From: Kipferlia bialata
Taxonomy: Eukaryota; Fornicata
Reading direction: 5' to 3'
Assembly (NCBI GenBank): GCA_003568945.1
Contig: BDIP01000119.1
Coordinates: forward strand, 1,767 to 30,759
Length of the DNA: 28,993 nucleotides
Notes under the pieces: generated by a model
Told to the model about the DNA's origin: nothing
Database searches by the model: none
Seen by the model: only the letters and a program-made list of their open reading frames with translations
In this document: one piece after another, positions 22,504 through 28,993 of the stretch
Position numbering within the stretch: position 1 is the stretch's first letter
Layout of the letters: each line of letters opens with the position of its first letter
Translations under genes and position numbers: made by a program

Positions 22504-25500
22504 GTATGCCTCGAGGATGGGCACGGCCAGCAGCATCTCATAGCTGGACCCCTTCTTCAGAATGTCCGTCTTGCTCTCTCTCTCTCTGGCATCGTCTCCA
22601 TCGGAGTTGGGGACCCTGGTGTCAATAAGGGGTAGTTAGTAATATAGCTTCACAGTATTGTAATGTCGAAACGTTCAATGAAACTATGTATATACGTGTA
22701 CGTAGAGCGGTGGCCACCAGCACTCCGAGCAGAATTCCATGTTGCACACACATGTTACTGTACGACACAATAAACATGCATATATATCCACTCACCTTGG
22801 GTTATCCAAGTGGGGTACTACCCCTGTGGACTGTATATATATAAATGTATAGATGTATAATAATTAATTATGTATAATAGATGCATAACAATTATATACT
22901 CCACACAATAGTACCTAGGGTTATCCAAGTGGGGTGCCACCCCCGTGGACTGTAGCACAGCAGAGGACAGACACAGCAGGGAGGGGTAGTACAGGGAGTG
23001 GGTGTGGCAGGGGGTGGTGACAGAGTCAAAGGTCGAGTCCTGGGGTCAGTGTGCATGTAGGAGCCACTGAGATATGGAAGCAATAGGCCTAGGGTCTACT
23101 ATGACACAGAAGTAGAAGTGTATGTCTATATGATGTACCTTGCTGGTCAGCCTCCTCATCTGCGATACAAGGAGGTCCCCAGTGTCGTTGTACTGGCCCT
23201 CCCTCTGCCCATCGGCAGGCTCTCCCTCTCCCTCTCCCGCCTGGGGGAGAGAGAGAGAGATGAAGTGCCTCATGAAGAAGACAAGGTCGGAGGGAGAGAG
23301 GTCCTAGGGTGAGGTACATGGTGGGGGTTGACATCTACACCTCTATACAAATCCTAGGAATGTAGATACATGCTGTACCTTGCTCTTCCCCCTGGCCTCT
23401 ATCTCCATGGCAACAGTGTCATCCCTCTCACGACCGGGGAACAGCTGGTTGGTCTGGGGGTAAGGGGTGAGGGGATGGCTATACATTGGTAGAAACCAAG
23501 TGTTACACGAAAGGTTATAAGTATGTGAATGTGTGAATGACACTACTTGCATACACATGAATAATACATCCCCCCACCTGTCTGAGCAGGTCTGCGTCTG
23601 GGATATATAGATACATGGATACATATATATCTATACATATATGTGTATAACGTATGTCCCCACCTGTCTGAGCAGGTCTGCGTCTGGGTCCTCGTCCTGA
23701 CCAGGCCGGGTGGTGCTGTGCTTGCGGTGTCTAGGGGTGAGGGCATGGATATACCGAAGAGGCTGTTTAGATAAGATATATGTCTTTCTTCTTTACATCG
23801 ATGTAGTGTTTGGGTGAGGGCATAGGGGTAAGGGCATAGGGGTGAGGGCATAGATATACACGAGGAGGCAATGTATATACTGATACTAGTCAGATACTAT
23901 GAGACCAGTGATAGGAGGTGCGTACCTGTAAAGAGACATCTCCTCCCTCAGCCTCTGCCTCATGGCCTTATGCTACACACCCACTCAAAGCAGGTTGTAG
24001 AGGGGCCTGACTGGGCCTGTGCTGCCTGAGGCACTCTCGCTGTAGTGCACACCCATCACCCTGGGGGGTCAGGGTATGTATACATGGATAGACGGATATA
24101 TGTGTGTATAGATATATATATATCGGGAGGGGAACATGCAGATATATCCATAGATTACGCCTAAAGCAGATTGGCCGCAAAAGGCAGGTATATACCTCTT
24201 GTTGACTGTTGCGATGTTTGCTGCGTGTATCTGCCTCCTGTTGTTGAGCATGAGGAGGGCAAGGCCTAGGCCTGGGGTGAGGGGGGGACGGAGGGGGAGA
24301 GAGAGAGAGAGAGATCAAGGGGGGTGAGTATGAGCAAATGTGGTTCAGGTATAGAGAGTCACTGTACATGGTTATATGAGGGATACTGTGAAAACATATA
24401 TGCATATATATGTGTGTGTGTGTGTAATCCAACGTACCTGTCTGCAGTGTACGCAGTGCCACACAGAGTGGCAGCACCACGTCTGGATAGTGGTCCAGCA
24501 TGGATGGCTGCTGGATGTCCTTGATGAACCTATGGTCAGAGAGAGAGAGAGAGAGAGAGAGTCTTGATATACCCAGGGTGAGAGAGGGAAGGGGAGAGGG
24601 AGAGAGAATCATGTATCATTGAGTCAATATAACATGACACTCCACTACATACCTATCGATTCCGATGTAGTTTGACAGGATGAGCTCCACACACGATGTG
24701 AGTGCCCTCTCCCTCTCCTCCTGGGTCTCTCCCTCCTTGGTGCCTACCCTGCACAAGTTAGTATGGGTATCAGCAGATGAATAAATATCAGAATATCATT
24801 TGTATCAGTATCTCCTCCTGGGTCTCACCAGCCTTGGTGCCCACCCTGCAATTATTAGAAAGAGTATTGGTTATATGATAAGTATGATAGTTAGTGTCAG
24901 TCCTTGGTGCCAACCCTGCATGGTTAGTATGGGTACCAGTATCACTAACAGTACCAAGGAAGTATCACCAACACTATCTGATACCTGTATATGGTGGTGA
25001 ACAGAGATGCCAGGCCCTCCTCACTGGAACACAGACCCAGACGGGCAAAGCCTGTGCTGATCCTAGAGGGTGAGGGGTGAGGGGGTAGAGAGAGAGAGAG
25101 AGAGACTCTAGATTAGGAGAGACATAAGAGGAGGCATACCTGACGTAGAGCTCATCTCCGTCTGGCCTCACCAGCTTGTGCTCATCCTCAGTCTGCACCG
25201 GCCTGCTCTCTCTCTCCCCCTTCTCCTCTCTGTCTATGTTGCACAGGGCAGTGTTGAGACAGGACAGGGCGGGGGACACACTGGATATGTAGCCAGACAC
25301 ACCCTCAGAGGCAGAGGCAGATGGGGTGATGGAGGAGACGGGGGGGACCAGGATACCAGTCTTGCGCATCACCTGGGGGGTCAGTGGATGATAGCCTGCC
25401 AAAACACATTTTCACAACAAAGATTCACTGTCTTACCTCCACCCTTCCCTGTTACCATGCGCTGCCTATACTGGTCAATATACTTTATATATATACATGA

Positions 25501-28500
25501 TCCATATGTCAATAGTGTGATATACCTCCACCCTGCCCTGCTGCCATGCCTGTCCTATCAGTGCACGGGAGAGAGTGTATCTGGCAGAGTTGGTGGCCTG
25601 CTCACGGACAGGGTCAGGGGCACCACCTAGGGTCAGAATGGGAATCAAAGCCTGGGATAGGTAGTACATTGACAGGTGATGTGAGTTTATACACCATACA
25701 CCACTCTCTGGGGTTGAGGCTGATGATACACACATATATATACACCACTCACTTGGGTTGAGGCTGAGTGCCAGGGCTGCACCCATCAGATACCACACGG
25801 CAGAGACAGTGCAGAGGTCACCCTCACTCCCACTGCCACCCACCCCCTCTGCCTCCATGTGACTGAACACAGCAGAGGCAGCGCAGGAGAGGGCAGGGGG
25901 GAGGGGGGCAGCAGCCTGCAGAGAGGCCAGGAAGGCCAAGGGGGTGGAGACAGGGGGCACGGCCTCTGTGGCCCTGTGTCTAGGTCTCAGGGGCCTGAGA
26001 GTGGACAGGTACTGTCTGGCAGTGTCCCTCACAGGTGGGGTGTCATCAGCAGGCTCAGTGCCTGACACCAGGGAGAGTACATGTGCGAGGGATGCCAGCT
26101 GCTCTGCCCCCCCGTCCCACCTCTCCTGCATAGCCAGGATGGCCTTGACCCTATCAATCGTGTCACTCAGGGTGTCCAGCTCTCCCTTCAGTCTGAAGAT
26201 GGGACCTGACACACAGGCAGAGGCCTTTCTGAGCAGCAGGAAGAGGGTCTCACTGCTGGCAAAGAGAGCGGAGGCAGGGATGGGGAGAGCCTGGGGGTTG
26301 GGGATTGAATGAACAATGGAGACTTCAGAATAAAGGGGTAGGAGGATAGAACACGACCCCTACCTGTGGCACAAAGACCTTAGCCTTCTGGTCCTCCTCC
26401 TCGGCCTCGTCGTCTCCCTCCCTCTTGACCACCAGGGTGTCCACTGGCTTGTCGGTGTCAACAGTCCGGAACAGAGAGGACACAACCTGAGGTGAGGGGG
26501 ATATACATATGGAATACTATACATCTGACACGACGTTTGGGAAAGGGATGAGCCGGAGAGATATGATTGTATGGATACCCATATGCACTCACAATCCCCA
26601 TGACACCCACCTGGGACAGAGACACGATGAAATCCACCCCCGTAGGTGTGTGCTCCTCACTGGATGCACACAGACCAGTGGCACTGGGTGCACAGGGGGA
26701 CAGGGCCTTGAGACATGACATCATATAGTCAAGGACAGTCGGTCTCTCTGCAGAGGTGAGCATCTCTCTCTGGGCCTTGGGATACACAGAGAGGGAGTTG
26801 AGGCGCAGGGTGTTGCGTCTCTTGGCAAAGAGGGACACGGTCTCTGTCTCCCCCCTGAGTGCCCCCATCACAGACTGCACAGAGGAGTAGGAGAGGGAGA
26901 GGGGGGTGGGGAGCTCCTGGTAGGTGGTGAGGGTCTCCATCATGGAGTGCACCAGCACGCTCTCCCCGTCCTCCCCCTTCTCCAGCGTATCACTCTCACT
27001 GCTGAGTATGTGTCTGACACAGGCTGATATGACAGAGGCCACCAGCGCAGAGGGGGTGACGCCAATGGTGTCGCACTCAATGGCAGTGAGCACAGCGTGT
27101 AGTACCAGCAGCACAGACACGTCCATCCTACCAACCTGTCTGGTGTGATGTACATGGGCTACCAGAGCAGAGGCCAGTCTGTGAAGAGTGGTGGCTGTGT
27201 TGGACCTGGCCAGCACTGACCCAGCCTCTGGATTGGATAGACAGAGGGCGTCGAGGGAGGTAGACAGCTCCAGAGTGTCCGAGGACCCATTGGCCAGGGC
27301 CATCCACCAGGCAGAGAGGACACCCCCCAGCCTGGAACCAGAGTCACTGCCACTCTCCTCAGACTCAGTAGAGGCAGCACAGGCATCTGCTATGAGGCAG
27401 TTGGAGAGGGACCGTGCATCGAGTCTCTCCTCAGTGGACAGGGCACAGAAGGTGGGGGTGTACACGCTGCGCAGGAAGGTCTCCTTGTCGCTGGGTGTCC
27501 TCTCCGGCATCTGTCGGTGGTCCTTGCCCAACAGTCTGAAGAGGGTGTCTGCTGTAGAGTATCCTAGCTTGGCCTTGAGCACAGGCTGCACGGCTGATAT
27601 CACACAGGCCTGGGTCAGGGAGTCGCCCTGGGTGCCTGCGTCTATGTCCAATGCATCCTGGAGGGCAGAGGCCTTAATCTTGCTGGACTTGGCACCCCTC
27701 TTGGCCTTCTTGCCCTTGGTCTTGCCGAACCCCCTCTTAGACACAGCCCCGTGCTGGATGAGGAGGGGCAGTCTGGTGTACTCATGCACAGGGGAGCAGG
27801 ACAGATAGCTCTCAGTCTCCACCACAAAGAGAGGCTCGTCCTCTGGCCTATCTGCAGACACTAGATGGTCTGGGTCATTGCTGGGCAGGGGTGCCAGCTC
27901 CCTCTCCCTGATTGGTCCTAGGTACAGCTCGACACACCTGTTACGCAGAGCGCGGGACACATCGCCATACCCCTCGTCGTACTCCATGAATATCCTGAAG
28001 GAAGGGTGTCTCTTGACAGTGCGGACATGGCCGTCGGATGTGGCGCCCTGGGGGTGAGGGGTGTAAGTCAAGTTGGTATGGGTATACAGCAACTAGGAGA
28101 GAGGACATACATACATATATACACAACCCTCACCTGCTCTGGCAGGAGTAGGTCTCCGGCACTGGGTCCAGCCCTCTCCAGCAGTCTGTTGAGCCTGTCC
28201 ATCACAGCAACGGGTGCCAGGTTGGCCCCCTCTATCAACAGCCAGTCGCCCCTGGCCACGGACTGGGTCACAACACCATCCACCCACACAAACCTGGTAT
28301 CAGTATCATGATACATATAGTATATATACTGATACTGACATTGATACACGAACCTGCTCCCAGACTCCTTGCCCTCTCCGTCTCCCTCGGCCACCCTCTG
28401 CTCATAGGAGCCTAGGAGGTCGCTGGTATCACTAACAGCAGAGAGAGACAGGCGCTGCAGGGGTATGCGGCACACATCAGCCACAGCTTGCACTAGGGAT

Positions 28501-28993
28501 GTCTTGCCACAGGAGGGGGGGCCAACTAGGAGGATAGGGGCACCAATACCTACACCCCTAATGATGGAGGAGAGAGCGGGGAGGGAGGAGGCGGGGACCA
28601 CCATATCACTCTCCTTGCTACCCTTGCCCCCTGTCTCTGGCCTTCTGTCGAGACAGACGCCGTTGACAGAGAGAGTGGTGTCTGATATGCTGATCTCATG
28701 CCTGAGCACCACAGACTCCTCATACGCTGTGCCAAAGTGGGTCTGGCAGAGAGAGGCGGCCCTCTTCCTATCAGCACATGTCCTGAGACGGTGCACAAAG
28801 AGAGTATCGATGGCAGTGGTTGGGTCGAGGGGGGATGCGGTGTCACCCTCGGCTAGGAAGAGAGAGAGGTCGCACCACCGCAGCACGTCTCTCAGGTTGA
28901 TCTCCCAGGGGGCACCGGACATGCCCTGGGGGTTGGGAGAGAGAGAGAGAGAGGGAGAGAGAGAGAGAGAGAGGGAGAGAGAGAGAGAGAGAG
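8042..28993 (-). CDS. MDN1: Midasin (Rea1), dynein-like AAA ATPase of pre-60S maturation; 5' end outside window
   Basis: Midasin is a nuclear mechanoenzyme of about 5,000 residues that removes the Ytm1/Bop1 and Rsa4 factors from 60S precursors. Its order of parts is six AAA modules, a long linker, a D/E-rich region and a C-terminal MIDAS/VWA domain. This window holds the end of AAA5 through the C-terminus in 68 exons, about 3,070 codons; the remaining AAA modules lie beyond 28,993. Diagnostic stretches are GPPSCGKTSLVQ (AAA6 P-loop), SRALRNRCVELYL, VKLSKWDDRSFDSYHHA, YRTGKRLNMRKVISYIAS, QYQIAVCIDDSLSMKE (MIDAS), VISDGR and the ending LADMMRQWFEIV. The stop is TAG at 8042-8044. All introns are GT-AG, and phases agree at every junction except around three trouble spots described separately. 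Coding exons are GC-rich and introns are simple-repeat-rich. Confidence 0.96.
8494..8610 (-). repeat. Duplicated exon end next to the MIDAS exon
   Basis: The end of the midasin exon at 8589-8665 (RDCINR with a GTGGGGTG donor) recurs at 8494-8510, offset 95 nt, with the same donor. Confidence 0.7.
9164..9230 (+). repeat. Long (GA)n microsatellite filling a midasin intron
   Basis: A GA/GGGA run of nearly 70 bases makes up most of the 89-nt intron between the exons at 9240-9338 and 9036-9150. It starts about 9 nt after the donor and ends about 13 nt before the acceptor CTCACTGCAG. Confidence 0.95.
9519..9622 (-). repeat. Duplicated exon end in the VWA region
   Basis: The end of the midasin exon at 9600-9651 (LCTALR with a GTATGG donor) recurs with a boundary at 9519, 81 nt further along, separated by a long TA run. 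Confidence 0.7.
10282..10535 (-). repeat. Three copies of an acceptor plus exon start in the VWA region
   Basis: The start of the midasin exon at 10221-10304 (MSGGYRTG) recurs with boundaries at 10419 and 10530, at steps of 115 and 111 nt, each with a TGA/TAACCCYTCAG-like acceptor. The intron sequence around CCAAAGG-GTTATATACAAGTATCATAC is copied along with it. Confidence 0.8.
10635..10658 (-). other. MDN1: 24-nt micro-exon in midasin
   Basis: This micro-exon supplies the residues LSVSNPQ between the exon ending SQTTK (10833-10933) and the exon opening MSGGYRTGKRL (10221-10304). Its acceptor is TTTGTACAG and its donor GTGAGT. Both flanking junctions are phase 2, and only with this 24-nt piece, or without it, is the frame kept. 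Confidence 0.7.
13578..14010 (-). repeat. Both edges of one exon duplicated
   Basis: For the midasin exon at 13781-13873, the acceptor side (CACCCCAG then GCTGGC) is copied with boundaries at 13936 and 14002. The donor side (PELMDEK then GTATA) is copied with a boundary at 13686 and, more diverged, near 13578. One exon thus sits between two independent tandem duplications. Confidence 0.75.
15245..15720 (-). repeat. Ghost copies of two neighbouring acidic exons
   Basis: The end of the exon at 15366-15416 (LDGMEGDNQ) is copied with a boundary at 15245. The end of the exon at 15647-15720 (ESMENDNQ) is copied with a boundary at 15564 as ESMENNNQ. Both copies keep a GT donor and an AG upstream; the second would be a 24-nt in-frame mini-exon. 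Confidence 0.7.
18621..18864 (-). repeat. Triplicated exon end with donor (36-nt in-frame copies)
   Basis: The 3' edge of the midasin exon at 18829-18997 is repeated at 18721-18756 and 18621-18656, at offsets of 108 and 100 nt. Each copy reads like HCAAMGVKGQMQ (Ser for Gly in the last) and is followed by the same GTATGTAT donor. Each upstream flank ends in CCTAAG, so both extra copies could act as 12-codon exons. The intronic sequence is copied as well. Confidence 0.8.
19577..19868 (-). repeat. Four copies of an exon end plus donor
   Basis: The end of the midasin exon at 19847-19913 (ALARETR with a GTGGAG donor) is repeated with boundaries at 19759, 19668 and 19577, at steps of 88, 91 and 91 nt. 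The intervening intron sequence, ATCTCTACTATCTCTAC and similar, is repeated too, so whole exon-edge-plus-intron units were duplicated. Confidence 0.85.
20634..20699 (+). repeat. (GA)n microsatellite in a midasin intron
   Basis: A purine run grading into pure GA, in the 93-nt intron between the exons at 20710-20782 and 20549-20616. On the transcribed strand it is a TC tract upstream of the acceptor. Confidence 0.95.
21028..21382 (-). repeat. Five copies of an acceptor plus exon start
   Basis: The start of the midasin exon at 20933-21028 (CACCCCCAG then GTCCCTCCATGT) recurs with boundaries at 21116, 21208, 21298 and 21382, at steps of 88, 92, 90 and 84 nt. Spacers are TA/CA microsatellite. Each ghost has a usable CACCCCAG acceptor except the outermost, which has decayed. 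Confidence 0.85.
22468..22500 (+). repeat. (TA)n microsatellite directly at a donor site
   Basis: The TA run starts at the donor of the exon at 22501-22615, whose intron begins GTATATATAT. Similar TA runs lie at about 9547-9590, 13325-13338 and 21056-21076. Confidence 0.95.
22796..23039 (-). repeat. Duplicated exon end forming a 35-nt candidate exon
   Basis: The end of the midasin exon at 22915-23039 (PHLDNP) recurs at 22796-22830. That copy has an acceptor (TATATACAG) on its 5' side and a consensus GTGAGTGG donor, better than the GTACTA donor of the original. At 35 nt it would shift the frame if added on its own. Confidence 0.7.
26611..28925 (-). other. MDN1: Midasin: end of AAA5, AAA6 and start of linker (3 exons)
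   Basis: Exons are 28354-28925, 28134-28293 and 26611-28047. The first opens with WEINLRDVLRWCDL, the conserved lid motif closing the previous AAA module. The AAA6 Walker A GPPSCGKTS lies at about 28497-28523. The second exon has FVWVDGVVTQS and the degenerate Walker B strand DWLLIEGANL, followed by DRLNRLLE. The third exon (479 codons, the largest) carries RHPSFRIFMEYDEGYGD and SRALRNRC with the arginine-finger-type RNR, then a basic KTKGKKAKRGAK patch and helical linker. The first intron (28294-28353) is only 60 nt. A GA-rich intron starts at 28926 and leaves the window. Confidence 0.93.
28926..28936 (-). promoter_or_regulatory. Example of the local 3' splice signal, CTNAC-CCCC-AG type
   Basis: This intron ends CCAACCCCCAG. 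Most other introns in both minus-strand genes end alike: CTAACCCCCAG (1381-1391), CTGACCCCCAG (15417-15427), CTCACCCCAG (24272-24281). The CTNAC part looks like a branch-point sequence, which would place the branch point within about 10 nt of the cut. Confidence 0.7.
28933..28993 (+). repeat. (GA)n-rich intron at the right edge
   Basis: The intron preceding the first midasin exon in the window is GA/GGGA repeat to the edge, a TC tract on the transcribed strand. It leads into the acceptor CCAACCCCCAG at 28926-28936. Confidence 0.95.

Larger units (their letters stand above)
22155..25550 (-). repeat. Further ghost splice junctions in the linker introns
   Basis: Copies of exon ends lie with boundaries at 22155 (original 22265, offset 110), 23578 (original 23664, offset 86) and 25437 (original 25526, offset 89). 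Copies of an exon start lie at 24845 and 24915 (original 24748, steps 97 and 70). In each case the splice dinucleotide is retained and 15-35 nt of exon sequence is recognisable. Confidence 0.7.
16180..26486 (-). other. MDN1: Midasin linker region (36 exons)
   Basis: Exons: 26365-26486, 25753-26290, 25526-25626, 25140-25372, 24985-25062, 24653-24748, 24438-24529, 24196-24271, 23926-24060, 23664-23730, 23379-23453, 23139-23303, 22915-23039, 22501-22615, 22265-22426, 22024-22109, 21805-21877, 21489-21694, 20933-21028, 20710-20782, 20549-20616, 20386-20454, 20028-20200, 19847-19913, 19428-19491, 19190-19291, 18829-18997, 18403-18500, 18196-18271, 18021-18080, 17708-17868, 17528-17617, 17225-17351, 16895-17014, 16630-16785, 16180-16524. 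The protein is helical and poorly conserved apart from landmarks such as VKLSKWDDRSF (20549-20616). In the family the linker transmits force from the AAA ring to the MIDAS domain. Most exons are 60-170 nt. Frame problems occur in the exons at 26365-26486, 23926-24060 and 18829-18997. Confidence 0.85.

Noticed and set aside
23973-23987. Reassigned stop codons (TGA/TAG read as amino acids)
   Set aside because: Midasin itself ends at TAG exactly at the conserved C-terminus and other mapped exons contain no in-frame stops; a hidden intron or decay is simpler.
27188-27808. A 206-codon plus-strand open frame
   Set aside because: It is antisense to the large midasin exon at 26611-28047 and has no recognisable motif.

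Overview
This is a eukaryotic window. Two minus-strand genes are cut into dozens of short exons with GT-AG introns. Introns end in a merged branch-point/acceptor signal of the form CTNAC-CCCC-AG. They are packed with TC and TA/CA simple repeats, while the exons are GC-rich. Very intron-rich genes with a branch point pressed against the 3' splice site recall the metamonads (Giardia and Trichomonas use this layout). An intron-rich free-living fornicate such as Kipferlia is my best guess for the source, but that is inference.

Layout. (1) About 1-3,552, minus: the 5' part of an unrecognised acidic, coiled-coil-rich protein. I resolved 22 exons with an unbroken frame; the gene runs off the left edge. 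(2) 3,730-5,804, plus: a gene without consensus introns, in two overlapping frames, for a P-loop ATPase that resembles RHS/Crinkler-type NTPases. (3) About 5,805-8,041: a gene-poor stretch in which I find no supportable gene. (4) 8,042-28,993, minus: about two thirds of the midasin gene (MDN1/Rea1), the giant dynein-like AAA ATPase that strips assembly factors from pre-60S ribosomes. I resolved 68 exons (about 9.2 kb coding, roughly 3,070 codons), from the end of AAA5 through AAA6, the long linker and the D/E-rich region to the MIDAS/VWA domain and the true C-terminus.

The most striking structure is not a gene. Throughout both intron-rich genes, short pieces holding an exon edge with its splice site are repeated in tandem inside the adjoining intron, at offsets of about 65-120 nt and in two to five copies. 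I count more than thirty such ghost junctions. Some form complete in-frame mini-exons, for example three 36-nt copies at 18,621-18,864 and two 30-nt exons at 47-195. This looks like continuing intron and exon turnover by tandem micro-duplication. Three places in the midasin reading frame do not read cleanly (near 26,400; 23,973-23,987; 18,851-18,870).
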